Under the pieces are notes generated by a model that saw nothing but the letters and a program-made list of their open reading frames with translations, was not told where the DNA came from and made no database searches. A program made the position numbers and the translations under genes. From NCBI GenBank assembly GCA_029204225.1, contig CM055095.1, forward strand, positions 12,362,399-12,426,398: DNA of 64,000 nucleotides, written 5' to 3'. The stretch is from Diphasiastrum complanatum (lineage: Eukaryota > Streptophyta > Lycopodiopsida > Lycopodiales > Lycopodiaceae). This document shows positions 1 through 12,557 of this stretch, piece by piece; position 1 is the first letter of the stretch; each line of letters opens with the position of its first letter.

Positions 1-131
1 AAAAGAAGAAGTTTTGTTTGCTAATGAGACTTCTATGAAGTACCTCAGTTACATTGTGCCAACAAAGAAAATTCAATTGGTCTAGCTGAAGTAGCCCTAG
101 GTAGGAATTGGCCCAAAATAAAAAATGTAGG

Positions 132-434
132 TAAATCGTGGTTTTGAGCCAGTTCCCTTCCAAAAGAATTGGAAAGAATCGGCAATTTATTTTTGCACTT
201 TTAAGATACAATGCTAAAACATATCTAATGTAGTATGTACAATATCTACAATGTGTCTAAATTCTTATAGATGTTAGATTGCTATTGAAAACATGCATTT
301 TGAAAATTCACGTTTGCTAATAGGAAGCTAAAGCCTGAAACCATATTACAATTCAGCATTCACGGAATCACAAGCGCACATGACAATGTTGAATGGACGC
401 ATTTCAAACTTCACAAACTAGATTGCATGCTCCA
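132..434. repeat. Dispersed repeat, copy A (partner at 62596-62889)
   Basis: This stretch of about 300 bp is clearly similar to 62596-62889 in the same orientation. Both begin with TAATCGTGGTT-like sequence and share a block around ATAATGCTAAAAAATATC, a run near TAGATGTTAGATTGCTATTG, and a final part ending CATGCTCCA. They differ by scattered substitutions and small indels, so the copies are old. No coding frame, terminal inverted repeat or target duplication could be recognised. The right edge abuts the Ty3/gypsy pol fossil. It is probably a non-autonomous element or an LTR piece; the family is unknown. Confidence 0.8.
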
Positions 435-436
435 CT

Positions 437-1916
437 TTTGGCTTGACTAATACTCTTGCCACCTTCCAGCAATTGATGATGAACGAATTATTTCGTCCAT
501 ATTTGGGGAAGTTTGTGGTAGTGTTTTTGGATGATATTCTCATCTACAGTAAAAAACTCAAAGAGCATTCAAAGCACCTTCGTAATATGCTAAGAATTCT
601 TAGAAAAGATAAACGTTGCAAAAGAGTTGAAATGCGAGTTCTTGAAACAAGAAATTCTTTATCTTGGTCATATTATCACTTCTGAGGGAATGAAAATTGA
701 CTCGACAACAATAAGGATAGTAGTGGAATGGCCAAAGCCTATTCACCAACTAAAATTGTTCTTAGGATTCATAGTTTTCTTCATAAAATCTATTGAATCG
801 TATTTTGAAATTGCAGCACCTCTTAGAAATGTCTTTTAGGGAGTTAGGACTAAAAAGGGGAAGCGAGTCCCACCTTTACAGTGGCATGAAAATCTAAATC
901 TAAGTTCTGAAAAACTCAAAAGATCCGATTGTCTCTGCTCCCGTATTGCATATAGCAAATCCAGATTTACCTTATGTCATTAAAACTGACGCAAGCGATT
1001 CGACAATAATAGCAATGCTTCTATAGGAGGGTAGATTTTGAAAGTAAGAAGTTGAGTGATCCTTGGGTACTTATACCATTCAAGAAAAGGAACTTTTTGC
1101 AGTAATTCATGCCATGAAATCGTGGAGGTAGTACCTATATGGTAATAAATTCATGGTTTGCACAGATCACCAGCCACTTAAGTGTTTATGTAATCAAAAT
1201 GACTTGAGAGGTAGAAAAGCACATTGGGCTGAGCTTATGTAAGAATTCGACTTTGAGTACGTTACATCAAAGGCACCTCAAATAGGGTTGTTAACGCTCG
1301 AGTCGAATAGGTGAAGTATACAAACTTTCCTTCACAGAGATATCTACATACTTCTACCTCTCTGAGGGGTCTTTATGAAAAAGACTCTTACTTTGGACTT
1401 ATTTGGCAAAGGGTGCAATCAAGCATGATGAGCAAGGATATTGAAACTGATTTACAAGGTGCTCAACCTTGTTTGAAAGGTAGACGATCCCTTTTTCATT
1501 AGGAACGGACTTTTGTGTAGGAGTGGGAAAGTATGTGTGCCAGGGGATGATGCCATTAAGGGTGAAATTCTTTTAAGAATGTCATGACACACCTTGTGTT
1601 GTGCATCCATGCATTTATCGTATTTTAGACTTAGTATAGATGGACTTCTTCTGGCAAAAGTCTTATGTTTTGAAATGCGAGCAGTGCCAGTTGAATAAAA
1701 TTGAAAGGTTAAAGGCTGGTGCCAGTTGAATAAAATTGAAAGGTTAAAGGCTGGTGGACTCTTGCATCCATTGGACATCCCTAACAAAAGATGGGACAAT
1801 ATCTCAATGGACTTTGTGATTGGTCTTCCAAGAACTCAGAAAGGTAATGATGCGATTTCGATAATGTTAGAGCCTTTACTCCCTGTCCTGGTTATTTACA
1901 GACACATTTTGTAAGT
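437..1916 (+). mobile_element. Ty3/gypsy pol fossil (RT, RNase H, integrase remnants)
   Basis: Translated pieces in order match a Ty3/gypsy polyprotein. There is an RT segment with the FLDDILIYS catalytic box near 525-550, an RNase H segment with TDASDS and TDHQPLKCL motifs near 985-1190, and an integrase segment with NISMDFVIGLPRTQ near 1798-1840. Many breaks separate the pieces, so this is a degraded, old fossil. No LTRs belonging to it are visible. A short direct repeat at about 1684-1755 lies inside it. It appears unrelated in sequence to the Tat-like array that follows. Confidence 0.85.
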
Positions 1917-2091
1917 ATTGTGATTATTGAAATGGCTAAGTCACTGGTTTGTGGTGACCCAAGTAAATTGTAAATATTGGTGGGCATTAGACCTCAGAGA
2001 GTCGTGCTTAGCTTTGGCATGGGGTACTGGATCATTTATTAGGAGTGATTGGACAGGCCTCCTAAAATGTAAGAGAGTTGACTAGTCAATA

Positions 2092-2224
2092 GGACACATG
2101 TCATATGCTCACTAGGACACTTGGTTGAGTGAATGAGTGAGACATGTCAGGGTAGACCGGTCAAACATGACATGTCACATGCTCATTGGGACACTTGGTT
2201 CAGTGTATGAGTGACACATGTCAG
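2092..2224. repeat. Two-copy tandem repeat with ACATGTC ends
   Basis: Two imperfect direct copies, 2092-2150 and 2168-2224, share the order ACATGTCA, ATGCTCA, GGACACTTGGTT, AGTG and ATGAGTGA, and each closes with ACATGTCAG. Each copy begins and ends with an ACATGTC-type palindromic word, so each could fold on itself. It lies immediately upstream of the first LTR of the Tat-like array. No gene is seen between 1917 and 2250. Confidence 0.7.
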
Positions 2225-2250
2225 CCTACTCACTTGCCTGTACTACCAAG

Positions 2251-2994
2251 TGTTGGAGGGTTTGCGGGTCCCAAGGCAAACCTAACCCTAGTTAATAAGT
2301 GAGAGGGATTTGGCACCCTGTGTGTGTAAGTTTAACCCGATGATCACATAGTTATTTGATTAGTTACAAGTCAATAAAAGGACTTTAGGCCTTTTTGCGG
2401 GACTTTTAATGTCACAGGGCCTAAATGTCAAGTTAGTGAATAAAGTTGGGTTTCCCTCCAATTTGGATGGTTCCCACTCTTTTTTAAATTTGAATAAATA
2501 GGGAGGCAGAAATGGACCAATAGGATTCAGAGGCCAGGGTCCTTCTGTCTACTATAAAAGGGGACCAACTCGAGTTCCTACACATGTTCATTTCCTCATT
2601 TCAATAAAGCAGATTGGTTCTCTTGTGAAATGGATTGATGAATGTCCTTGTTCTCTATCACTTTTCCTCCATCTCTCATGTTTATTTGTGTTCTGCTAAT
2701 TGTTGGATCTGATTGTTATTGGGATTGCATGTTATTATACTTTTTATGAGGGAGAAAGGGAGAGAGAGAAAGAGTAAGCTATCTTTGTTGTGGATCTAGT
2801 GTTAGTGGATGTAGTGTTAATGTTTAGGGTTAATGGATGTTAGAGTTAGATGTGGATCTTCATTCATGCTGAAATTGAAACTATACTATCGCTCTCATGG
2901 GAACGAATCTACGCGTGACAACTAACTTCGTCTCTTTGATGCTAGATTGACTAGATCTTTGTTTGAGGTTAGGCAAGGAAAGAAACCCACTACA
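2251..2994 (+). repeat. LTR 1 of the Tat-like array
   Basis: It begins TGTTGGAGGG and ends CCCACTACA directly before a primer site. The same sequence recurs at 11136-11907, and its first 100 bp recur at 27163-27262. It contains a TATA box (2553-2560) and an AATAAA signal (2603-2608), consistent with the promoter and polyadenylation regions of an LTR. Confidence 0.9.
2553..2560 (+). promoter_or_regulatory. LTR promoter TATA box
   Basis: A TATAAAAG box lies inside LTR 1, about 43 bp before an AATAAA signal. The matching site in LTR 2 starts at 11442. This is the expected position for the retrotransposon promoter. Confidence 0.6.
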
Positions 2995-2998
2995 ATTT

Positions 2999-3016
2999 TG
3001 GCGCCGTTGCCGGGGA
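2999..3016 (+). other. Primer-binding site for tRNA-Asp
   Basis: TGGCGCCGTTGCCGGGGA is complementary to the 3' end of plant tRNA-Asp(GUC). It lies four bases after the LTR end, where reverse transcription of an LTR element is primed. The same site, with one difference, follows LTR 2 at 11912-11929. Confidence 0.85.
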
Positions 3017-4220
3017 GCTACGCCAATTTTTCAGTTTGCAGCATGTTTGGTGGATGGTTAGCTGCATTAGGCATCTTGTCGTTGCATGAATAGTGTTAGA
3101 TCTGCATTTAGGGTTAGTTTGGGAGTGATTTTGCTTGATTTGAGTGGATTTGTTTGTTCTAAATCTAATCTGATTGTAGAACAAGGAAAGCTATTCAGAT
3201 CACCAATCTTAAGATCCATTTGGATCTGAGATATTAGAAAAAACAACAAAAATCAGTCAAATCCGCCAGATTCTGGTCAAAAAGAGACAAAAATCGCCAT
3301 CAGAGCTGATAACTTTTTGCCCTCTTTCGGGAAACCTTCGCCGAGGTGCAGACACCTTCGGTTTTGATCACAGAACCTTCAGTTTGAAGGGTGAACAATC
3401 CTTCCCAGCAGATTTCCAGAAACATCAGAAAAGCCGTCAAAAAACACCAAAAAATCACCAAAACCCTAAAAATACAGAAAAAGAACCTTCGCCCGATTCA
3501 CTGTGCATAGGTGTGATTCAGATCTATCTACTGCCAGGTCGGCGAAGAATAATACCAAAAATATAAGGTTTTTCAGAAGATCAGTTGTCATATTGCCATA
3601 TTTTTGCCAAAAAAGTCACTTTTTTGCAAAAATACCAGTATTACTCTTGATCCTTCGCCAAAACCTTTGCAGAGTTTCCAAAACATTCTATTTATAGTAA
3701 AATACTATTTTTGAGTTCGGCGAACATTCTTCCTGTCCAGATCATAGAAAATCTTGATTTTTACCCTTGCCAGACTACATAAGCTGTATTTTCGTGTGTC
3801 AAAAACCTTCGCCGGGTTTACCCTAGTTTTATCTATGTTAGATTTTGCATCTGAGAGTTCGGCGAAGGTTATTTCCAAAGAAATTGTCAGAAAAGTTGAT
3901 CAAAGAATTTTTTCCCAAAATAGCACTGCTGAACCTTCGTCGAGCCAATCTTCTCCTGGGGAACCTTCGCCTGTTCTATTTTTAGGTTCTGATTTTCCAG
4001 ATCAAGTCTCTGTCAAAATTTGGGTCAAATTTGTTACAGTTTGATCTGGATTCTGAGAAATTTTTCATTTTTTAGAAGTATCGATTGATTAAATTTCGAA
4101 ATCTTTTTCACGATCTGATTCTTAAAAAGTGGAATAGTTCTAGCAGATCTGATCTGAGATAGTTTTTGATTGAGAAATCTAGATCCAATCTCATTGTCTG
4201 CTTGATTTGAATCTGTGAAG
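3017..4220 (+). repeat. Leader with array of CCTTCGCC/GGCGAAGG motifs
   Basis: The untranslated leader carries at least ten copies of a GAACCTTCGCC-type word or its complement, for example near 3331, 3483, 3540, 3653, 3718, 3806, 3861, 3930 and 3961. The spacing is irregular and the flanks vary, so this is not a simple tandem array. The same motif cluster recurs in the copy 2 leader and in the block after integrase in both copies. No protein is predicted here. Confidence 0.75.
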
Positions 4221-5560
4221 ATGGCTGCCCCTGGAGCTGTTCCTGGAGGTGCTCCTCAGGAAGTCAATCCAATCATTGTTAGAAGAGCACCCCGTTTGGA
4301 TCTACCCAAATACAATGGATTAACAGATCCAGTTAGATTTTTTCAGATCTATGCTGAATCTTGTGAAGTCTATGGCGAGATTTTTCCCCAAGATAAACTT
4401 ATGCTTTTTCCTATGGCCTTAACAGGCGCAACACAAGATTGGTTCTATAATCAAGATGAAACTGAGCGTATAGATTGGGAGGTTGTTAAAAGAGCCCTTA
4501 TCACACGGTTCAAACCGTGGAAGTTTATGGAAGACCCTTTCCTACTTTTAAGTAAAATTAAAATGGGAAAGCGGGAAATGGTTCGAGATTACATTGAAAG
4601 GGTGAAACGCCTCAGATCTGAATGTGAACCTGAGCTAATTAACAAAAATGCCATGATTATGTGGTTTTTGTCAGGTTTACCTAAACGGATCAGATGTGAG
4701 CTGAAACGCCATAATGAGTACGCAATGTTGCAGAATGCTATGGATGATGCAATTCGGGACCCCAACGACATCCACCACCATTGCATCCACGAATGTCAAC
4801 GCTACTGTAGAAATGATGCTCAACGAGTTCGAGAAACTCGGGAAGAACCAGCAGAAACAGATGGAAAAGTTGCAGTCGCAATTTGATGAGAAGATCAAAG
4901 CATTGGAAGATTTCCACGGACAAGCGCATAAGGAACCTGAGAAGTTTGCGAAGACTTTTCCTACCAGGGAAAATGTCTGGTGTTCTATTTGTACGGGAAA
5001 TCACACAGTGAATGAGTGTCCTCAATTGAAAAACCAAATGGAAATCAGTGTATGCCATTTGTGTAATTCACCTGATCATGAGACTGCTTTTTGCAACTTC
5101 AATCCTCGGATAATTCAGCAACTGTATGCCCAAATGGGATATCGAGAACCACAGTATGGAGGAAATCCAGTAGCTAGACCTCGACAATCTGCTCTTGGAT
5201 ACCCGGAACGTTTAGCCTTACCTGCCCCACCAAAGCACTCCGCTCCTCCTGCCAATTTGATGGAACCAGAACCGTACAGAAGTGCTGAGCAATGGAACTA
5301 TGGTAATGATCAAGAGGGTGGATCTTCAAAACAGTATGCTATTTATGCTGCCGCGCAACAACAAGCATCTCGAAACTGGATCAGAGCACCGCTTGGATGC
5401 TTTGCATGTGGAGAAAATCACAGAGTTCCAGAATGTCCAAATAAAGGGAAATTTGTACCATTCTGTCGTGACTGTGGTTATGGGCATTGCTATAAAGACT
5501 GTCCAGCAAGACCGAAGCCATCACCAGCTACAACACCTGTAAATTTGATAACAATCAAGT
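4221..5560 (+). pseudogene. Gag of Tat-like element, copy 1 (fossil)
   Basis: The sequence starts MAAPGAVPGGAPQEV and contains a retrotransposon gag domain (about residues 20-180, with DLPKYNG and the DWFYNQ helix region). CCHC-type zinc knuckles follow: CSICTGNHTVNEC, CHLCNSPDHETAFC and CFACGENHRVPEC, plus a further CRDCGYGHCYKDC. The order is normal for a plant Ty3/gypsy Gag. Copy 2 has a very similar gag at 19423. The copy is broken. Confidence 0.85.
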
Positions 5561-8500
5561 GAAGACCAGTAGCTCAGAATAAACCAAGTGCACCCTTGAT
5601 GGTGGTCACCAAAGCACAGAAGCAGAAAGAACCATTAGCGGATCCAGTACCTGCTGATTCTATACCATTAAACGATATACCAACAACATTTGGAGTCTAT
5701 CGAAATCTTCATGTAGAAAAAAGAAGATATCAGGATATGAGGCAGTGGATTAAATATCTGCAAGAAGAGGAGCTTGAAGTTGCTAAAGCAACAGCCGAAG
5801 TTCGTTCTTCACCATTGCAGCCACCAAGAAATTTACGCACAGATATGAATGATCAGTTGCATCATCATGAAGAACCCTTCAAGATGACTGAACCAGAAGC
5901 ACCGCAAACAGAACTACTCATGAATATTTTATCTAGCAAGATCAATATTTCATTGGGAGAGTTCCTGAAGTTGGTGCCCAAAGCAAAGAAGTCTTAGCGC
6001 AAAAGTTAGCTCAAGCAGAACCAGAAGTCCATCAAGAGTCACTTTTTTGTGCTGGATTTGAAGACTCTAATGAAGTACTCCATGTCGGAGCCGCTTGGGA
6101 AAGTGAACGAAAGAAGATCATACTTGTGACCGACCAGAGAAAAATTTGGGAGTTCATTACGATTCTCAAACATATACTGTTTATTGGAATGAAGCTCTTG
6201 CAACAAGATAATCAGTCAGATTTGAGCGAGATTTCATTATTAGATCGAACTTTGGACACACCGATCACTTTTCCATTGAATGTGATGAATGTAGCTTGGA
6301 TATCAATAGAACCTATATCAGATCCGATTGAAGATGACCTCATACCTGTGAGTCATGTCTTGACTTATGGAGACAATGCAGAACTTACGGAGATTCTAAA
6401 TCATATGGATCCGACCAGATTTGGAGTGCGTAATGTTCCTGATGAACCAACAATAAAACCGCCCAAAGCAGTTATATTGAAGGAAGACATGATCACAGGG
6501 TCAATGGCGAAGAAACAAGCCAAGCAACATTATAATATGGTCCTGAAACGGGAAAATCCTCCTCAAAAGATTGATTTAGGGAATGTGCCACCCTTACTGG
6601 ATAAAGGCAAAGGGAAAGTCGAGGATGATTCTACAAGTCAAAATTCTAGCAAGACATCATCGTCTCAGAAGTCATCACCTCCACGATCAATTCCTGCTAA
6701 GAAGGCTAAGCGAAGATCCAAGACAAGTCCTTTTGAAAAAGAACAAGCAGATGTAGTCCAGCATGATATGCCCGAACATTTTAAACCTTATACATTGGAT
6801 GATGTGGTTATCATGCTACCTAAAGCGCATCGTGAACCCGAAGAACACGTGCCAGACTCGAAAGATGTTTACGATGGCCCAGCTAGGACACATCCAATAA
6901 ATTTTGCTGAACCAGGAGAGCGAGAAAAGATTGTACAAGTTGGATCACAACTTAATCCTGAACAATATCAAGCACTCCGCATGTTACTTATTAAGCCGAT
7001 TTCATTTAGGAGATCGAGTATACCGAATGGATCTCACCAATTGTCATTGTTCCTAAGAAGAATGAGAAATTGAGAGTCTGTGTGAATCTTTGAACAAAGT
7101 GACGCGGAAGGATCATTTTCCATTACCTTTTACTGAAAGCATTTTGGATTGCTTTGTTGGAGCGGAAGCTTAGTGTTTATGGGTCATGCGAAGTACTATC
7201 GAATTTTTATTATCTTCTTTGCGGACTTAGCACGACCTATATACAAACTGACTATTGTTCCTATTTGGACAGTAGAGGCGTTAGAAGCCTTTGAAAAATT
7301 TAAAAAAGCATTAACTTCAGCACCAATCCTGCGTTCTCCAGATTGGACGATTGAATTTCATGTTCACACGGATGCTTCGAAATATGCCATTGGATCAGTT
7401 TTGACGCAGCCAGGTGATTATAAGAAGGATTATCCTATACGATTTGCAAGCAGACAACTTACAAATCCGGAGAACAATTATTCAACAACAGAACGTGAAG
7501 CGTTAGCCATGATTTTTTCTGTTTGGAAATTTCGTCACTACCTCATGGAAACGCACTTTGCCTTTTATACAGATCATCAGCCGTTACTTGGTAAACAAGA
7601 CGTGAAATACTGGACGTATTGCAAGATGGTTACTGTTATTGACTGAATTTGACTTTCGAATTGTGGTTCGAAAGGGGAAGCAACATTATCTAGCCGATCA
7701 CGTTTCACGAATTGAATCCGCACCACACCAAAGTGGATGATGAATTATCGGAGCAGTACCTGAGTGGGCAATGGATATTGTTGAGTACTTGATGCTAGGA
7801 CAACCGAATGACTCCTTGACAAAAGTACAGAAGAGACAATTGATTCATAAGGCTCAACCTTATCAATTGATTGTAGGACAATTGTATCGTCGTGGTTCAG
7901 ACAATATTCTACGTAGATGTGTGTTACCGCATGAAATCCCAGATTTAATTATGTTTTCACATGATGGCATGGGCGGAGGACACTTCTCTACAGATATTAC
8001 TGTTCGCAAACTTTTGCAATCAGGTTGTTGGTGGCCTACGCTTCATAAGGACACAGAAAATCATATTCAGACATGTGATGTTTGCCAACGAGCACAACGG
8101 CCTACTAGACAGAACTATGAACCCTTGCATTCGGTTTTATCGCAAGCACCTTTTGAAAAATGGGGACTGGATTATGTTGGTCCTATTCATCCTGCTGCGC
8201 AAGGATCTTAGGCCCGATACATTACTGTAGCAACTGATTATATGACCAAGTGGGTTGAAGCCAAAGCTGTCAAAGTTGCTGATGCAAAATCTATGGCCAA
8301 GTTTCTCTATGAAAATATTATAATCAGATTTGGATGTCCGATCGAGATTGTCAGTGACCGGGGTACACACTTTGTTAATCAAATAATAAAGTGTTTACTG
8401 GAAGATTTTTTTGTGATACACAAATTTAGTACTCCTTACTATCCCAGAGGGAATGGCCAAGCTGAATCTTCCAATAAGATTTTCTGAACTATTATGACGA

Positions 8501-9033
8501 AGACAGTTGAAGCGAGTCGGTCTGATTGGGAACATAAACTGTATGAAGCGTTATGGGCATTCAGAACCGCTTACAAAAATAGTACAAATCAAACACCCTT
8601 TCAACTGGTTTATGGTCAAGATGTTGTCATGCCAATTGAATTTTTAATCTCATCTTTACGCGTAGCGGCAACAGAACGGTTAAATGATGATAAGTCTTTA
8701 CAACTACGTCATGAAGTGTTACACAAATTATGTGAAACATGATTGATGGCAGTTCATGCGTTAGCAGTAGAGAAAGCCCGCCGAAAGGCATGGCACGATC
8801 GTCGATTGCACAAAAAGGATTTGAAAGCAGGAGATCTTGCACTGATGTATAAAACCAAGCTGATCAAGGGAAAATTGAAGTTTACCGGTGAAGGCCCGTA
8901 TAAAGTGAAGGAAATCCTGAACTATGGCGCAGTAATTCTTGAGCACTTGGATGGAAAACGATTTGATACTCCAGTGAATGGCAGTCGCTTACGCAAGTTT
9001 TGGCAGCCTGCTCCGCCAGTTCAGCAAGTCTGA
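5561..9033 (+). pseudogene. Pol region of Tat-like element, copy 1 (fossil)
   Basis: In order, there is a spacer and protease-side region (5596-7076) and an RT start with RKDHFPLPFTESILD near 7105. RNase H follows (7149-7646) with HTDASKYAIGSVL, TTEREALAMI and the YTDHQPL motif. Integrase (7771-9033) has an HHCC zinc-binding head (CDVCQRAQRPT), WGLDYVGPI, a VSDRGTHFVN core and a C-terminal part rich in Lys/Gly. The ends of the order are as in Ty3/gypsy pol. It is broken in several places. Confidence 0.85.
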
Positions 9034-9871
9034 TCTCAATGATTTTTTAATTTTATTTGTTTTTCTTTCAATTTTTTGTTTTCAATATTTGATTGTTCAG
9101 TTTTTTGTTTTGAAAAAGACAGTAAAAAAAATAAATAAAAAAAATAAAAATAAAAAATGAGAAAAGACCGATGAGCAAAAGTCAGAAAAGTCATCAGCAT
9201 GGAAAAAAGGAAGGATAGTATTTTGATGAAAAATGACTTAGAAAATCACTGTTTCGGTCAGATGTTGCCTATACAGTATTAGAAACCTTCGCTGAGCCTC
9301 CAGACTGTACAAACACTTCAGATATGTCTATATTGAGGTGGGCGAAGGTTCTTGTCCAGAAAAAATACATTTTTTGAGTCAGGCGAATGATCATCAATAT
9401 GCCATTTTGGGAACCCTCGCCAAGTACCTTACTCTCATTATGAACCTTCGCTGACATGCTAGATGGTCTTAAAATGTCAAAATTAGGTTGGCCATAGCCT
9501 CAGATCTTGAAAAAATGCATTTATGACAGTACTTGGGCGAAGGACCCTCCTAGGCGAAGGTTTATCCTTCGCCAACCCTGGAAAATGTTCGCCGTAGAGG
9601 TTCAGATCTCCAGAAACCTTTGCCGAGTTTGTTATAGCCTATTTTCACAGTACTGTATATGCCTACAAATTTTTGTTCAGAACTGATCAGCCAAACTAGT
9701 ATTCAGTGTAATGGACCCTCCAAATTCACCTATAAGTTGGCTGAATTCGATTCATTCCTCACTTGTGCTAGCGAAGCTCTTGCGATTTTTTCCCGCGACC
9801 AAAGCCTTCCAAACTTTCTGAACTGCTTTCTGATATACATTCGCACGTCTTACTTTTCGTTTCTGATCATC
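9034..9871 (+). repeat. Post-integrase noncoding block with GGCGAAGG motifs
   Basis: AT-rich sequence with an A-run near 9124-9158 is followed by about ten GGCGAAGG or CCTTCGCC words between 9280 and 9620. A perfect 8 bp inverted pair, GGCGAAGG and CCTTCGCC with a 5 nt loop, lies at 9553-9573. The block corresponds to 24400-25228 in copy 2. No gene is seen in it. Confidence 0.7.
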
Positions 9872-11135
9872 ATGTCTTCCACAGATACTTCCTAGTCTCC
9901 TCGCTATACTATCCATGGTGATGTCCCATCTGCTACGGATATCATGATACTTCCTAGCACAAGCATGGTCACTCAGTGGATGACCCTTGCGGAGCCTCTG
10001 CTTATTGCAATGAGTATTCATGAGAGAGCCTTTTCAGGGAGAATCAATATGGATTTCATCACTCTTGCCTTCAGTACGTGGAAGAGAAATCCAAATTTTA
10101 CATCACCTTTCAGGGAGCCACACACAAGGTGCACGTGACTGAGGCCGCCCTTGCTGCCATAGGTATAGCGTCTGGTACCCAAGCCTCACCCAACCATAAG
10201 CAGGCTAAACAGGCTATTAAGCCTTACATCGACCTAACCAATGATTTGCATTGGACCAATGACGGATATCTCCTCGATGCCATCACTGAGCCTGCCATAC
10301 ACGCTGCTGCCCAGCTTCTGAATAACTCCTTGATGGTTGGCAACCTCAGGAAAGACCGCATCGCTTCTCAGATCCTACATAGGATAGTCGAGTCCTATGC
10401 CAAGATAGCCAAAGCCCCTCTTGAACCATATAATTTAAGAGCAATACCAGGCAGCAGTTCGCTGCTGGCTCCTTGTTGTCTCTTCTAGCGGCCTCCCGCT
10501 TGGAAAACAAAATCCATGGCTTCCACCTGGATTCTGTGCTTTCGATCTATGAAGAAGCACCGACCGAGTCGTCCCACCAGGCCTCCAGTTCACATAGTCG
10601 ACGTTGTCCACGCAGCGAGATCGTCATTCCTGACTCGCCTTCCGCGTCACGACGTCGTACTAGGCATACATCGTCAGCTGCGCTTTGACCCCCTGCTGCT
10701 ACTCGCACTGAACTTCCTATTCCCCCCGCCTTTGATGCTTCCCTCACCTCTGCTTCCACTCAAGGACAGTCTGTGACTATTGTGGCTACCATTCCCATAA
10801 CAGCCGCCCAGGCCGCCTCACCCCCGCACACCGAAGCTATTTCACCAAACACACAGTATTTCATGGATATGTTCGATGATTCCGACCCCCTTGGGGCCTC
10901 CGAAGTTTTTGAAATGCCCCAAAGCCCTGCGCCCTTTGAACTCCAATCCCCTGGAAGAGGATTCGAACAAATCCATGATACTACTGTCGGTGTTGAAGAT
11001 TCATGCCAGCAACTTCAAGCTGAAGACGCCCCAGCCACACTTCGGGTCGACCAAGCTGTGAAATCACCGAAGCAGTTCGACGCCACCATGCTTGAGGGCT
11101 TTGAAGAAGAAGAAGTACAGGCACCTATTTCACGC
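9872..11135 (+). pseudogene. Accessory 3' reading frame, copy 1 (fossil)
   Basis: Starting at MSSTDTS, the translation matches the accessory frame of copy 2 (25229-27112) through about 10845. It includes a GATHKVHVTEAALAA segment and a Ser/Arg-rich linker. After that point, sequence rich in Pro, Asp and Glu is unlike copy 2. An extra frame after integrase is known from Tat/Athila-type elements; its function here is unknown. The copy is broken. Confidence 0.6.
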
Positions 11136-11907
11136 TGTTGGAGGGTTTGCGGATCCCAAGGCAACCCTAACCCTAGTTAATAAGTGAGAGGGATTTGGCA
11201 CCCTGCGTGTGTAAGTCCAACCTGATGATCACATAGAGATTTGATTGATTAGTTAAAAGTCAATAAAAGGACTTTAGGCCTTTTTGCGGGACTTTAAATG
11301 TCGCAGGGCCTAAATGTCAGGTTAGTGAATAAAGTTGGGTTTCCCTCCAATTTTGATGGTTCCCACACTTTTTCAAATTTGAATAATTAGGGAGGTAGAA
11401 ATGGACCAATAGGATTCAGAGGCCAGGGTCCTCCTCTCTACTATAAAAAGGGACCAACTCGAGTTGCTCCTCATGTTCATTTCCTCATTTCAATAAAGCA
11501 GATTGGTTCTCTTCAAAAATGGATTGATGAATGTCCTTGCTCTTCTTTTTTCCTTCTCCATCTCTCATGCTTTCTTTGGTTTTTGCTAATTGTTGGATCT
11601 GAATGTTATTGGAATTGTATGTTATTATACTTTTTATGAGAGAGAAAAGGAGAGAGAGAAAGGGTAAGCTATCTTTGTCGTGGATGTGTAGTGTTAAATG
11701 GATCGTAGGGTTAATGGATGTAGTGTTAATGGATTGTAGGGTTAATGGATGTTAGAGTTAGATTTGGATCCTCCATTCATGTTAAAATCTGAACTATACT
11801 ATCGCTCTCATGGGAACGAACTTACGCGTGACAACTAATCTCGTCTCTTTAATGCTAGATTGACTAGATCTTGGTTTGAGATTAGGCAAGGAAAGAAACC
11901 CACTACA
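11136..11907 (+). repeat. LTR 2, shared by copies 1 and 2
   Basis: It begins TGTTGGAGGG and ends CCCACTACA, followed by the tRNA-Asp site at 11912-11929. It serves as the 3' LTR of copy 1 and the 5' LTR of copy 2, as expected of a tandem produced by unequal or LTR-LTR recombination. Confidence 0.85.
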
Positions 11908-12557
11908 ATTTTGGCGTCGTTGCCGGGGAGCTACGCCAATTTTTCAGTTTGCAGCATGATTGTTGGATAGTTTAGCTTGCATTAGGCATCTTGTCGTGGC
12001 ATGAATAGTGTTAGATTTGCATTTTAGGGTTAGTTTGGGATTGATTTTGCTTGATTTGAGTGGATTTGGTTGTTTGAAATCTATTTTGATTATTAAATAG
12101 GGAAAGCTATTCAGATCACCAATCTTAAGATCCATTTGGATCTGAGATATCAGGAAAAACAACAAAAATCGGCCAAATCTGCCAGATCTGGTCAAAAAGA
12201 GGCAAAAAGTGTCATCAAAGCTGATAACTTTTTACCCTCTTTCAAGAAACCTTCGCCGAGTTGCAGACACCTTCAGTTTTGTTCACAGAACCTTCAGTTT
12301 GAAGGGCGAAGATTAATTCCCAGCAAATTTCCAGAAACATCAGAAAAACCACAAAAAAACACCAAAAAGTCACCAAAACCCTAAAATTACAGAAAAAGAA
12401 CCTTCGCTCGATTCACTGTGCATAGGTGTGATTTAGATCTATCTACTGCCAGGTCGGCGAAGAATAATACCAAAAATAGAAAGGTTTTCAGAGGATCAGT
12501 TGTCATATTGCCATATTTTTGCCAAAAAAGTCACTTTTTTGCAAAAATACCAATATT

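Larger units (their letters stand above)
2251..11907 (+). mobile_element. Tat/Athila-like Ty3/gypsy LTR retrotransposon, copy 1
   Basis: The element has a 5' LTR (2251-2994), a tRNA-Asp primer site, a long leader, gag, a protease/pol region, RNase H and integrase, a second noncoding block, and an additional 3' reading frame. It ends in an LTR (11136-11907) that is also the first LTR of copy 2. The primer site type and an extra reading frame after integrase are known features of the Tat/Athila branch of Ty3/gypsy elements. It is broken by several lesions. The two LTRs are clearly alike but carry numerous substitutions and indels, so the insertion is not recent. Confidence 0.85.
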
